Origin: CADEDV01 sp964596345
Lineage (GTDB): Bacteria; Bacteroidota; Bacteroidia; Chitinophagales; Chitinophagaceae
Length of the DNA stretch: 64,000 bases
Direction of reading: 5' to 3'
Assembly: GCA_964596345.1 (NCBI GenBank)
Contig: CAZQSZ010000005.1
Location: 124,001 to 188,000, forward strand
The translations under genes were made by a program, and so were the position numbers. The number at the start of each line of letters is the position of its first letter. The first letter of the stretch is position 1. Below the pieces are notes generated by a model. The model had not been told where the DNA came from. It made no database searches and saw nothing but the letters and a program-made list of their open reading frames with translations. Positions 37,318 to 46,336 of the stretch are shown here, in pieces.

Positions 37318-37734
37318 TCAGCGTAGCTTGTCTAACGACTTTACCAGTTTTTCATCTTTGCGGACTCCGCGGAACGCCATGAAGTAGCTGATTAAAACTA
37401 TAAATGGTAAAACGCAATAGAGAGCTAACGTGGATTTTTCAAATTTTTGCATTTGCATAATATACATAGTAAGCATTGCAATGGAAAGGATAATACCCAA
37501 CAGGCAAAGTTGCATTTGTAATTTCCTGTCCTTAAACATAAAAATGGTTACAACCGACAGGATCACAGAAGCACCTGTCATGATCAGCAGGAAAAAATTA
37601 CTGGCCGCATCAAGATCTTCTGCCACGGATTGGTTATTGATCAGTTTTGTACCTGTTAGAAAAGGAAATTGAAAACTCAAAATAGCACAAAGGGTCGCTA
37701 ATAATAACCACAATGTTTGCTGGCGTTGTATCAT
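37318..37734 (-). CDS. DUF4293-family membrane protein
   Basis: Protein of 138 residues with four membrane helices; the N-terminus MIQRQQTLWLLLATLCAIL and the LINNQ loop match the Bacteroidota family DUF4293. Function unknown. Its stop (TCA on the plus strand at 37318-37320) directly follows the uvrA stop. Confidence 0.85.
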   Translation of the reverse strand: MIQRQQTLWLLLATLCAILSFQFPFLTGTKLINNQSVAEDLDAASNFFLLIMTGASVILSVVTIFMFKDRKLQMQLCLLGIILSIAMLTMYIMQMQKFEKSTLALYCVLPFIVLISYFMAFRGVRKDEKLVKSLDKLR

Positions 37735-37801
37735 GGCCTTGAATATTTACTGCTAAAATAGTGAATCCTGAATGTAATGTGTATGACCCGGCAGGACATA
37801 A

Positions 37802-37829
37802 AAAAACATCCGCCGGGACGGATGTTTTT
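37802..37829 (-). terminator. Terminator of glyA
   Basis: A perfect 11-bp stem AAAAACATCCG (37802-37812) with CGGATGTTTTT (37819-37829), loop CCGGGA, 13 bp after the glyA stop on the minus strand. Confidence 0.88.
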
Positions 37830-37842
37830 CTCCTATATACTT

Positions 37843-39120
37843 TTACCCAAGCTCAGGATATAATGGGAATTGTTTCATAAAATCTTTTACTTCTGCTTTC
37901 ACTCCGGCTACCAGCGCATCATCATCTGTATTCATCAGCACTTTATCAATAAAGGCAACTACTGTTTCCATATCTGCTTCTTTCATACCTCTTGTAGTGA
38001 TGGCCGGAACTCCCACCCGGATACCGGAAGTAACAAACGGAGATTTATCATCAAAAGGCACGGCATTTTTATTCAGGGTGATATGGGCTTTATCCAGCGT
38101 TTCCTGGGCTTTTTTACCGGTCAGGTTCTTATTGCGGAGATCGATCAGCATCAGGTGGTTATCAGTCCCATCGCTGATAAGGTTATAACCACGGCTTACA
38201 AAAGCTTTAGCCATCGCCTGCGAATTGCCAATGATCTGTTTGCCGTAGGCTTTGAAGTCTTCAGATAATATTTCACCAAATGCAACGGCTTTGGCAGCGA
38301 TCACATGTTCTAATGGCCCACCTTGTGTGCCGGGGAAGACGGCGAGATCCAATAACTGGCTCATGGTCCTTGTATTTCCTTTAGGGTCTTTAATGCCCCA
38401 GGGATTTTCAAAATCATGGCGCAGCATGATGATACCACCTCTTGGTCCCCGTAAAGTTTTATGCGTGGTGGAAGAAACGATATGACAATGATCAAACGGA
38501 TCATTCAATAAGCCTGAAGCGATCAAACCGGCCGGATGTGCGATATCAGCAAATACAATAGCGCCGATCTTATTGGCTACTTCACGGATGCGTTTATAAT
38601 CCCAGTCGCGGCTGTAAGCAGAAGCACCGCAGATGATCATTTTTGGTTTTTCAGCCAGGGCGGTTTTTTCTAACTGGTCATAATCAACAATACCATCTTT
38701 GGTAACGCCATAATGCAGGGCCTGGTAGGTCTTGCCACTGAAATTAGCCGGGCTTCCGTGTGTAAGATGTCCCCCCATGCTAAGATCAAGTCCCAGTATT
38801 TTTTCTCCCGGTTTCATGACGGCAAGAAAAACAGCTCCATTGGCTTGGGCACCACTGTGCGGCTGCACGTTGGCCCAGCTGGCGTTGAATACTTTTTTTA
38901 GTCGTTCAATGGCCAGCGTTTCGATCTCATCCACTACTTCACAACCGCCATAATAACGCTTGCCCGGATAACCTTCAGCATATTTGTTAGTAGCCACTGT
39001 TCCCATGGCCTGCATCACCTGCAGGGAAGTAAAATTCTCTGAAGCGATCAGTTCAATACCATGACGCTGACGGTCCAGTTCTTTGTTGAGGAGATCGAAT
39101 ATTGCGGTGTCTTTTTGCAT
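37843..39120 (-). CDS. glyA: Serine hydroxymethyltransferase
   Basis: Protein of 425 residues. Signatures: DRQRHGIELIASENFTS at the N-terminus, YAEGYPGKRYYGGC, and the PLP-binding Lys in VSSTTHKTLRGPRGG. It interconverts serine and glycine with tetrahydrofolate, the main source of one-carbon units. The frame is open 50 codons further upstream, but MQKDTAIFDLLNKEL at 39120 is the family start. A -7 element lies about 110 bases upstream. Confidence 0.96.
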   Translation of the reverse strand: MQKDTAIFDLLNKELDRQRHGIELIASENFTSLQVMQAMGTVATNKYAEGYPGKRYYGGCEVVDEIETLAIERLKKVFNASWANVQPHSGAQANGAVFLAVMKPGEKILGLDLSMGGHLTHGSPANFSGKTYQALHYGVTKDGIVDYDQLEKTALAEKPKMIICGASAYSRDWDYKRIREVANKIGAIVFADIAHPAGLIASGLLNDPFDHCHIVSSTTHKTLRGPRGGIIMLRHDFENPWGIKDPKGNTRTMSQLLDLAVFPGTQGGPLEHVIAAKAVAFGEILSEDFKAYGKQIIGNSQAMAKAFVSRGYNLISDGTDNHLMLIDLRNKNLTGKKAQETLDKAHITLNKNAVPFDDKSPFVTSGIRVGVPAITTRGMKEADMETVVAFIDKVLMNTDDDALVAGVKAEVKDFMKQFPLYPELG

Positions 39121-39228
39121 ACGGGTTGTTGATATTTCGTTTAGCTGAATAGAATTACCGGACGATGATGTGTGCGACGCAACGAAGTAGATAGCAGTAC
39201 TTGGGTTGGGCACCTTATTAATCCGCTG

Positions 39229-39236
39229 CAAAAGTA
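39229..39236 (-). promoter_or_regulatory. Candidate -7 element of glyA
   Basis: The minus strand reads TACTTTTG, a perfect TAnnTTTG. It would give a leader of roughly 100 bases before the glyA ATG. I did not recognise a riboswitch in that leader. Confidence 0.4.
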
Positions 39237-39353
39237 AGTTAGCCGAGCATCGGGTGGGTGGCTTGTGCAAAGTTTTTGTTTATTCTAAAATCGTTACTTT
39301 CGTTGGCTTTTAATTTATAAAAAGGTTACCGCCCCCGGCGGTTGTTAGGTTCA

Positions 39354-40343
39354 ATGAAAGCGATCATACCAGTAGCGGGTGCAGGCACAAAGCTGCGTCC
39401 TCATAGTTATACGCAACCCAAGGCTTTAATTCCACTGGCAGGCAAGACTGTGCTCAGCATCATCATTGACCAGTTGCGGGAGGCAGGAATCAATGAATTC
39501 ATCTTTATCGTAGGCTACCTGGGTGATAAGATCCAGGATCATGTCCGGAATAAATATCCCGACCTGAAGGCGCACTATGTGCACCAGGCTGACCGGCAGG
39601 GTGTTGGTCATGCCATCAGGCTTACCAGGAATATTGTGAACAATGATGAAGTATTTGTGGTGCTGGGCGACAGTATCTGTGAGTATGATGTCAAAGAAGT
39701 GGTAAACAGCCCATATTCCATGCTGGGTTTGCGGAAAGTAGATGACCCGCGGGATTTTGGAGTGGCCGAGATCAATGAGGAAGGCATCATTGATCATGTG
39801 GTGGAGAAACCACAGATACCCAAATCCAACCTGGCATTGGTGGGAGTGTATAAGATCAAGGAAAGCGAACAGATGTTTCAATGCCTGGAAAATAATATCC
39901 GGCAGGGGCTTCGCACCCACGGAGAATACAGCCTGACGGATGCATTAGATTGTATGATCAACCTGGGGGCAAAATTCAGGTCATTCAAAGTGGAAAACTG
40001 GTTTGATTGCGGGCGGAAGGAAACAATGCTTGAATCCAATGCAATCCTGCTCAAGAAGTTTGCGCCCAAAACCGATCCCGACCGGTTTGAAAATACCGTG
40101 ATCATCCATCCGGTAAGTATTGGGGAGGGATGTTCGATCAAGAATTCCATTATTGGGCCCAATGTGGCAGTTGGTGAGAACACTACCATTGAGTCATCAA
40201 TTATCAAAAATTCTATCATTGGTTCTTTTTCTGACCTCTTTGATATTGTACTGGACTCTTCCATCATTGGCAGTGATACGGACCTGAAGGGTGAAACAAG
40301 AACCCTTAATATAGGCGACAATACAAGTATCGACCTGGGGTAG
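39354..40343 (+). CDS. Sugar-1-phosphate nucleotidyltransferase
   Basis: Protein of 329 residues. The N-terminus MKAIIPVAGAGTKLRPHSYTQPKALIPL is the nucleotide-binding motif of RmlA/GlmU/UgpP-like transferases; VLGDSICEYD holds the metal-binding Asp; ENWFDCGRKETMLE is the GlmU/RmlA-like substrate loop. The C-terminus has left-handed beta-helix repeats (IGEGCSIKNSIIGPNVAVGENTTIESSIIKNSIIG shows the period). It makes an NDP-sugar for polysaccharide synthesis; which sugar is not clear. The ATG at 39354 is preferred over the in-frame TTG at 39342. Confidence 0.88.
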   Translation: MKAIIPVAGAGTKLRPHSYTQPKALIPLAGKTVLSIIIDQLREAGINEFIFIVGYLGDKIQDHVRNKYPDLKAHYVHQADRQGVGHAIRLTRNIVNNDEVFVVLGDSICEYDVKEVVNSPYSMLGLRKVDDPRDFGVAEINEEGIIDHVVEKPQIPKSNLALVGVYKIKESEQMFQCLENNIRQGLRTHGEYSLTDALDCMINLGAKFRSFKVENWFDCGRKETMLESNAILLKKFAPKTDPDRFENTVIIHPVSIGEGCSIKNSIIGPNVAVGENTTIESSIIKNSIIGSFSDLFDIVLDSSIIGSDTDLKGETRTLNIGDNTSIDLG

Positions 40344-40346
40344 TCG

Positions 40347-40458
40347 CCGGATACAGGATATTAGATACCTGGCAAGGATCTCTTCAATCAGAATTGATCC
40401 GTAAGGATCAAATATCCGGCATCAAGTATCTTTATGGCTTATCAATGACTCCCGACCA
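40347..40458. repeat. Short imperfect repeats between two genes
   Basis: The gap holds CCGGATA (40347-40353) and its complement TATCCGG (40413-40419), GGATC/GATCC pairs, and repeated AATGACT (ATCAATGACT, CCAATGACTAATGACT). It looks like a degraded intergenic repeat, not a gene. Confidence 0.4.
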
Positions 40459-41424
40459 ATGACTAATGACTCCAGGCTCTTCGCCAATCGCATTACAAAA
40501 CTTTTTGGTATTGACTACCCCATCATCCAGGCAGGAATGATCTGGGCCAGTGGCTGGCGGCTGGCCAGTGCTGTCAGTAATGCAGGCGGGTTGGGTATTA
40601 TCGGAAGTGGCTCGATGTACCCGGATGTTTTGCGAGAACATATTCAGAAATGCAAAGCAGCGACCAGCCGGCCATTTGGGGTAAATGTGCCATTGCTATA
40701 CCCTGATATTGATAAGCATATCCGGATTATACTCGAAGAAGGTGTGAAAATTGTTTTTACCTCTGCCGGTAACCCCAAAACATGGAGCAGCGTCTTAAAA
40801 GAAAAGGGTGTCACAGTGGTACATGTGGTCAGCTCTTCCAAATTTGCTAAGAAGGCAGAAGAAGCAGGGTGTGATGCAGTAGTGGCAGAAGGTTTTGAAG
40901 CAGGAGGACACAATGGTAGAGAAGAAACAACCACGATGGTATTAATACCGGCGGTGGTGGAGGCTGTAAAGATACCTGTTATTGCTGCAGGTGGCATAGC
41001 AACGGGAAGGCAAATGCTGGCAGCGATGGTGATGGGAGCTGAGGGGGTGCAAATGGGAAGTGTTTTTGTAGCCAGTGACGAGGCCTCCTCACATATTGAG
41101 TTTAAAAAAGCAGTGGTCAATACGCAGGAGGGAGATACGATTTTAACGATGAAGCAGCTTACCCCGGTCCGGCTTATTAAAAATAAATTCTATCAGCAAG
41201 TACAGGAAACTGAAGCCAGGGGAGCAACTGTTGAAGAATTGAAAACGTTATTGGGAAGAGGCAGAGCCAAGAAGGGAATGTTTGAAGGAAATATGGAGGA
41301 GGGAGAACTGGAAATTGGACAGGTGGGGGCCTTACTGGATCGTATTTTACCTGCGGGAGAGATCGTAAAAAATGTATGGGAAGAATTTAATAACGGTTTG
41401 CTGAATCCGGTTAAAATGCTTTAA
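40459..41424 (+). CDS. Nitronate monooxygenase / FabK-like flavoprotein
   Basis: Protein of 321 residues in the FMN-dependent TIM-barrel family: PIIQAGMIWASG, AGGLGIIGSGS, then VVAEGFEAGGHNG with the conserved His, and IPVIAAGGIATGRQM and GAEGVQMGSVF for FMN phosphate binding. Members are either nitronate monooxygenases or FabK enoyl-ACP reductases, and sequence reading alone does not separate them here. It is flanked by unrelated genes. Confidence 0.85.
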   Translation: MTNDSRLFANRITKLFGIDYPIIQAGMIWASGWRLASAVSNAGGLGIIGSGSMYPDVLREHIQKCKAATSRPFGVNVPLLYPDIDKHIRIILEEGVKIVFTSAGNPKTWSSVLKEKGVTVVHVVSSSKFAKKAEEAGCDAVVAEGFEAGGHNGREETTTMVLIPAVVEAVKIPVIAAGGIATGRQMLAAMVMGAEGVQMGSVFVASDEASSHIEFKKAVVNTQEGDTILTMKQLTPVRLIKNKFYQQVQETEARGATVEELKTLLGRGRAKKGMFEGNMEEGELEIGQVGALLDRILPAGEIVKNVWEEFNNGLLNPVKML

Positions 41425-41479
41425 TTTTAACCACGGAACATTTCGTAGACCATTTAACCAACGATTAAACTATTTATTC

Positions 41480-41887
41480 ATGAAACCTAAAGTCATTCTT
41501 CTTGCAGTTGGCCTTTTGGGTTTTGCAGCTGCTAAAGCCAATGGAGACGATCCGGGTGCCGGTACCTGCCTGAAAGGGAAAAAAGATGATTTGAACGGCA
41601 CGGTAACACATTCAGATTCTAAAAAACCATTGAAAGATGTTACTGTTACTGCTTTCCTGGTATCTAAAAAGGAGAAGATTGTACTGACTGACGAAGAAGG
41701 CGGTTTTGCATTCGATGAGTTAAAACCGGGAACCTATAAGTTTGTTTTTGAAAAAGCCGGCTTTAAAAAAGTAACGAAAGAAAAGATCGTGGTAAAAACG
41801 GATGAGGCATTCCAGTTAAATATTGAAATGATAGAAAGTACCAGTTATGACCTGATGCCTTCCCCCTTTCACTTCTCCGACTTTTAA
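41480..41887 (+). CDS. Secreted single-domain protein with carboxypeptidase regulatory-like fold
   Basis: Protein of 135 residues with a signal peptide (ILLAVGLLGFAAAKANG). One beta-sandwich domain of carboxypeptidase-D-regulatory type: LNGTVTHSDSKKPLKDVTVTAFL, TDEEGGFAFDELKPGTYKFVFEKAGF. Such domains usually sit at the front of TonB receptors or in cell-surface proteins; here it stands alone. Followed by its own terminator. Confidence 0.82.
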   Translation: MKPKVILLAVGLLGFAAAKANGDDPGAGTCLKGKKDDLNGTVTHSDSKKPLKDVTVTAFLVSKKEKIVLTDEEGGFAFDELKPGTYKFVFEKAGFKKVTKEKIVVKTDEAFQLNIEMIESTSYDLMPSPFHFSDF

Positions 41888-41906
41888 GAATAGAACAAGT
41901 TATAAA

Positions 41907-41930
41907 AAAGGGATGCACTTGCATCCCTTT
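41907..41930. terminator. Bidirectional terminator
   Basis: A perfect 10-bp stem AAAGGGATGC (41907-41916) with GCATCCCTTT (41921-41930), loop ACTT. It lies between convergent genes, 19 bp after the plus-strand stop. Confidence 0.85.
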
Positions 41931-41960
41931 TGTTTTTCATGGCTGGTTACGGCAAGCTGC

Positions 41961-42782
41961 TTAATCCATATCAATATCAAAATCGTCATCGTCTTTTTCG
42001 ATATTGAATTTTTTATGCTTTTCCAGGAAACTGCGGTATTTAGTGTAAACAGCCGCATCTGCTTTTTTACCATTAATGGTTAGCTCCCCGTCTTTGTGTT
42101 TGATGCTGTAGGAGCCCTTTTTATTGATAAGGCCATCATCGTAAAGCCCGTCAACAAATGTTTTATACTCTTTTATTTCTGCCTTGGCTTTTTCAATTTC
42201 CACCTTTGCTTTTTCCATCTCCACTTTCACATTCGCCATTTCTTTTTCGATCTCTGGTTTGATCTTTTGAAGCTCTTCCTGCATCTTTTTCATTTCCACC
42301 TCCATTTCTTTGAAATCGATTTTTTTCACCTGTTCCATTTCTGCTTTGATTTTATCGAAATCAATCTTTGCAATGGATTCCTCCACTTCTTTTTTGATCT
42401 TCTCAAAATCAATTTCTTTCATCGCACTTTCAATCTCTGCCTTGATCCTGGTGAAATCAACTTCTCTCATTGCTTTTTCCACTTCCAACCTGATCTTTTC
42501 GCCATCAATCTCTTTTAATGCTTTTGCTAATTCTTCATGAACATTCCTCATTTCCCTGTCCATATCCACATTTTCCATTTCTGCCAGCACCTCATCAAGG
42601 TCACGGACTTTTTTGTCAGTATGGATTTTTTTCTTTTTGGGTGTTGTGTCGGTTGGGTTGGCCTCTTGCTGATAAGTTCCGCCCGGGCTTTGTTTTCTGT
42701 CCCACGATACAAGTGCAACGATCAGCCCAAGTGCCAGCACGGGAAGCCAGATGTGGCGGCTGGTTAAGGTTCCTGGTTTCAT
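41961..42782 (-). CDS. Membrane-anchored coiled-coil protein with 16-residue repeats
   Basis: Protein of 273 residues: a membrane helix (IWLPVLALGLIVALVSW), a Pro/Thr/Lys linker, then from residue 92 a helical region where I/V-D-F/G-x-K-I recurs at 92, 108, 124, 140 and 155 (steps of 16, 16, 16, 15). A highly charged coiled coil of K/E heptads follows. The C-terminal domain (DGLYDDGLINKKG, GELTINGKKADAAVYTKYRSFLEKH) resembles tails of Bacteroidota M56/BlaR1-like proteins, from memory. The end is an acidic DDDDFDIDMD. Function unknown. Confidence 0.75.
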   Translation of the reverse strand: MKPGTLTSRHIWLPVLALGLIVALVSWDRKQSPGGTYQQEANPTDTTPKKKKIHTDKKVRDLDEVLAEMENVDMDREMRNVHEELAKALKEIDGEKIRLEVEKAMREVDFTRIKAEIESAMKEIDFEKIKKEVEESIAKIDFDKIKAEMEQVKKIDFKEMEVEMKKMQEELQKIKPEIEKEMANVKVEMEKAKVEIEKAKAEIKEYKTFVDGLYDDGLINKKGSYSIKHKDGELTINGKKADAAVYTKYRSFLEKHKKFNIEKDDDDFDIDMD

Positions 42783-42887
42783 ACTAGTTGTTTTAAGGTT
42801 AAATGAAATCCGAAATATTTCGTACCAAATATACGATTGTATTCGTATTTAGTTACAACCTTTTTATTTTGCAGGCAATTTTAACAA

Positions 42888-42914
42888 AAAAGCACCCGGG
42901 AGGCAGGTGCTTTT
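42888..42914 (-). terminator. Terminator of the NatAB-like ABC operon
   Basis: Stem AAAAGCACC (42888-42896) with GGTGCTTTT (42906-42914), 9-base loop, 20 bp after the permease stop on the minus strand and followed there by TTTTTTGTTAAA. Confidence 0.8.
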
Positions 42915-42934
42915 AATATTCGGAGTTACCAGGA

Positions 42935-44212
42935 TCAGTTTTTCCTGAATGCCCATTTGATCAGTTCTTTCCAGGTTGGTTTTTTGCCATACATCAGAAT
43001 ACCTGTGCGGTATATCTTACCCGCAAACCAGGTGGTGAAAACGAAACCGGCAATTAATAATGCCATCGAAAGACCCAACTGCCACCAGGGAACCGTACCA
43101 GGAACTCCGTAAGGTATTCTTGCCATCATAACAATGGGAGAGCTAAAGGGAATAATACTTCCCCATACGGCAATCGGGCCAGTGGGATCATTCATCGCCA
43201 TCGACATCAGGGCAATGGAGAAAATAACCAGCATGGTGACCGGGAAACTCAGCGATTGAGCTTCTCTCATATCTTCATTAACGGCACTGCCGATAGCAGC
43301 ATATAAAGAGGAATAAAAAAAGAATCCGCCCAGAAAATAGAATACAAAGCAGAATAAAACAAGCGGAACGTTAATGCTGGAAAATACTTTTTGAACACCG
43401 CCTACCATACCACTCACGGAATCGCCGGCCCCGGATGCCTTTGTGACATTATATACTATAAAAATAAAGGCGATCCAGAGAAAGAACTGGGTGAGTGCAA
43501 CAAGGCCAATTCCCAGGATCTTACCCAGCATCAGTTGAAATGGTTTTACAGAAGAAACGATCACTTCGGCAATGCGATTGGTCTTCTCTTCCATCACTCC
43601 CATCATTACCTGGGATCCGTATATCAATAAAATAAAATAAATAAGAAAGCCTGCCACATAACCAATTGTACCAGCAATTTTGGAATCGGCATTTTCATCA
43701 TTAATATTAACGGGCTTGATGCTTACCTGGCTTGATTCCAACTGGCTGATGGTGCTGTCGCTGATACCGAGCTTCTCATTTTTAATCTCTCCCCATATGC
43801 TATTCAGCTTGGATTGCACAGGCATCGCTGTTTCCATTCCCAGCGTTTTATCAGCCTGGAGCGGGATATTTCTTAAGCCGTTTTTCCAATCACTTATAGC
43901 GGGTATAACCACAAATGCATCAAAACCGGTAGACCCGAGATTTTCCTTCAGGCTGTCCACTTTCATGTTAGTAAGTACTAATATTGAGGAACTGTCTTTT
44001 GTGTTCGCCCTTGCGATCCTCCCGGCATCAAAAAAACCGGAAGAGTCAACTACCGCTACCGTTAAGTTTTTCTTTGATTTTTCGCCCAGGTACCCGATAC
44101 CGAAAATGAGACCCAGGTAAAGCAGGGGAAATAAAAGTGTACTGATAATAAATGTTTTCTTCCTGACCTTTGTCAGGTATTCTCTTTTTATAATGAGCAG
44201 TATCTTGTTCAT
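42935..44212 (-). CDS. ABC-2 permease (NatB-like)
   Basis: Protein of 425 residues: an N-terminal helix (KTFIISTLLFPLLYLGLIFGIGYLG), a large extracytoplasmic domain of about 150 residues, then five or six helices near the C-terminus starting at AGFLIYFILLIYGSQVMMGVMEEK. The EEKTNRIAEVIVSSVKPFQLMLGKI loop is typical of NatB/YhaP-like permeases that pair with NatA. A role in sodium or drug export is suggested by the family but unproven here. Encoded 25 bp downstream of its ATPase. Confidence 0.88.
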   Translation of the reverse strand: MNKILLIIKREYLTKVRKKTFIISTLLFPLLYLGLIFGIGYLGEKSKKNLTVAVVDSSGFFDAGRIARANTKDSSSILVLTNMKVDSLKENLGSTGFDAFVVIPAISDWKNGLRNIPLQADKTLGMETAMPVQSKLNSIWGEIKNEKLGISDSTISQLESSQVSIKPVNINDENADSKIAGTIGYVAGFLIYFILLIYGSQVMMGVMEEKTNRIAEVIVSSVKPFQLMLGKILGIGLVALTQFFLWIAFIFIVYNVTKASGAGDSVSGMVGGVQKVFSSINVPLVLFCFVFYFLGGFFFYSSLYAAIGSAVNEDMREAQSLSFPVTMLVIFSIALMSMAMNDPTGPIAVWGSIIPFSSPIVMMARIPYGVPGTVPWWQLGLSMALLIAGFVFTTWFAGKIYRTGILMYGKKPTWKELIKWAFRKN

Positions 44213-44237
44213 GGGAATGATTTTAATGGTGGTCAGA

Positions 44238-45173
44238 TCAGTTATTTACCTGTTGAAACTGGCGGGCTGTCGGCGTTCCTTCCACCAGCTTGATGAAAAT
44301 ATCATTGAGCGAGGGCAGAATTTCATTAAAAGAATGGATCTCGCTTCCCTGTTGCAGCAGGTATTGCAGCACATCATTCGGCTTACTGCCCGGCTTGATC
44401 CGCACCACAAAGGCCTGCTCTTTATTACCAACTACTTCAAACGGGCTGTTGCCATTCAGTGAACCGGGCAACTGGTTAACACCAATACTGAACAGGTTTT
44501 CTTTAAAATTTTGTTTTACCTCTTTAACTGTCCCGTCTAATATCTTTTGACCTTTGTTCACCAATACGATTTGGCTACATATTTCTTCCACCTGCTCCAT
44601 CCGGTGGGTACTGAAAATAACGGTAGTGCCACTTTGTGCCAGCTTGTATATTTCCTCTTTGATCAGGTTGCTGTTCACCGGGTCCAGTCCGCTAAATGGC
44701 TCGTCAAGTATAATCAGTTTTGGTTCATGCAAAACAGTAGTCACAAACTGCAGCTTTTGCTGCATTCCTTTTGAAAGATCTTCTACTTTTTTATTCCACC
44801 AGCTTTCCATTTCAAAACGGATGAACCATTCTTTGATCTTTTTAGTGGCATCTGAACGGCCAAGACCTTTTAACTGGGCCAGGTAAAGTGTTTGCTCACC
44901 GATCTTCATTTTTTTATACAACCCTCTTTCTTCCGGCATATAGCCGATCCTGCCAATATCATTGACGGGATCAAACTTTTTACCATCAAAAATGATCTGG
45001 CCTTCATCCGGGTAAAAAATTCCGGTGATCATCCTGATCAGGGTGGTTTTCCCGGCCCCGTTCGGGCCTAATAATCCAAAGATGCTTCCCGGCTCGATTG
45101 ATAAACTGATATCATCAACTGCCTTTTGAGTAGCAAAGTATTTTTTCAGGTTTTGTAGCTCCAGCAGCGGCAT
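44238..45173 (-). CDS. ABC transporter ATPase (NatA-like)
   Basis: Protein of 311 residues with Walker A GPNGAGKTTLIRM, signature DLSKGMQQKLQ, Walker B LIILDEPFSGLDP and switch His in FSTHRMEQVEEIC. A 90-residue C-terminal extension follows. It drives the permease encoded next. A perfect TAnnTTTG lies 20 bases before its start. Confidence 0.9.
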   Translation of the reverse strand: MPLLELQNLKKYFATQKAVDDISLSIEPGSIFGLLGPNGAGKTTLIRMITGIFYPDEGQIIFDGKKFDPVNDIGRIGYMPEERGLYKKMKIGEQTLYLAQLKGLGRSDATKKIKEWFIRFEMESWWNKKVEDLSKGMQQKLQFVTTVLHEPKLIILDEPFSGLDPVNSNLIKEEIYKLAQSGTTVIFSTHRMEQVEEICSQIVLVNKGQKILDGTVKEVKQNFKENLFSIGVNQLPGSLNGNSPFEVVGNKEQAFVVRIKPGSKPNDVLQYLLQQGSEIHSFNEILPSLNDIFIKLVEGTPTARQFQQVNN

Positions 45174-45192
45174 ATAGAATGGTTTTGTGTGT

Positions 45193-45200
45193 CAAATATA
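45193..45200 (-). promoter_or_regulatory. Candidate -7 element of the NatAB-like operon
   Basis: The minus strand reads TATATTTG. Its distance to the ATG at 45173 fits a leader of about 14 bases. No -33 TTG was found at a proper distance. Confidence 0.42.
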
Positions 45201-45337
45201 GTTTAACCCGGTTTCATCGTCTTTTCATATCGGTGAAAAGCACTATTTGAGGCGTGAACTGCACAGGTTAAATAATGATAAATCGTTTGCCCGGTTACGA
45301 TTTTTATCCAACTTCGCAGTTCAATAGAAAATAAAGT

Positions 45338-46336
45338 ATGAAAAACAGGATGTTCCGGCTGACGGTTTTGTTGATAGTGTTTGTTACGTTCAGCGGATGG
45401 GGTTTCCTGGTGCATCGCACCACGCACCAGCTTGCCGTCTATCAATTACCCAAACCCATGCGGTCGTTCTTTTATTCCCATATGAATTACCTGGTGGAGC
45501 AGTCGGTGAGACCGGATCAGCGACGTAACCAGGATTCCACCGAGGCTCCTAAACATTTTATTGACCTGGAAGCTTTTGGAGATTCTGCCGCCTGGAAAAT
45601 GCCCTTAAAATGGGAGGAGGCAGCAAAGTTGTATACCAAAGACAGCTTGTTGTTGTATGGGTATGTGCCTTACCAGGTGATCGTTGTAAAAAATAAACTG
45701 ACGGAAGCATTCCGTACCGGGAATAAAGACAGTATTCTCTTTTATGCTGCTGATCTTGGTCATTATATCGGGGATGCGAATGTACCCTTGCACACCTCAT
45801 TGAACTATGACGGGCAACTGACCAATCAAAAGGGTTTGCATAGTTTATGGGAATCGATGATCCCTGAATTGGAGATCAATCAGTATAATTTATATAGTAA
45901 ACACAAAGCAAAGTATTTATCCAATCCGGAGCAGGCTATATGGGATTGTGTCAGGAGGGCTCATACCTTATTGCCCGATGTGTTTGGAAAAGAAATTACC
46001 GCTACCAGGGGATTTGTTGATTCCACCAAGTTCAGGGTGCAGGTCCGCCGTGGCCGTGAATCGAAATCCTTTACAACCGCCTTTGCCAAGGAATACAGTA
46101 AGCAGTTGGGCAAAACGATCAATGAGCAATTATTGTATTCAGCTAAAATGATCGCTGATTTTTGGTACACCGCCTGGGTGGATGCCGGCAAGCCCGATCT
46201 TTCTCTCCTATCAACAAAGCCATTCGGCGATAAAGAGAAAGACGATCTCAAAAATGAATTGAAAGCCTGGCGAAATAACGAGCTGCTGAAGAAGAAGCTA
46301 CTTATTTCCCGGAATCAGGCCGCAGAGCAGCAGTGA
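45338..46336 (+). CDS. S1/P1 nuclease or phospholipase C-like zinc hydrolase
   Basis: Protein of 332 residues with a signal peptide ending before the WGFLVH motif: in this superfamily the mature N-terminal Trp is itself a zinc ligand. Other likely ligands: His and Asp in KHFIDLEAFGD, the DLGHYIGDANVPLHTS motif and His-x-x-x-Glu in LHSLWESM. It should be a secreted zinc-dependent phosphodiesterase acting on nucleic acid or phospholipid. Its 3' end overlaps the convergent FAD gene by 35 bp. Confidence 0.75.
   Translation: MKNRMFRLTVLLIVFVTFSGWGFLVHRTTHQLAVYQLPKPMRSFFYSHMNYLVEQSVRPDQRRNQDSTEAPKHFIDLEAFGDSAAWKMPLKWEEAAKLYTKDSLLLYGYVPYQVIVVKNKLTEAFRTGNKDSILFYAADLGHYIGDANVPLHTSLNYDGQLTNQKGLHSLWESMIPELEINQYNLYSKHKAKYLSNPEQAIWDCVRRAHTLLPDVFGKEITATRGFVDSTKFRVQVRRGRESKSFTTAFAKEYSKQLGKTINEQLLYSAKMIADFWYTAWVDAGKPDLSLLSTKPFGDKEKDDLKNELKAWRNNELLKKKLLISRNQAAEQQ

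Noticed and set aside
42305..42509. Tandem DNA repeats resembling a CRISPR array
   Set aside because: Repeats are coding, imperfect and without spacers; they come from the 16-residue helix repeat of the protein.
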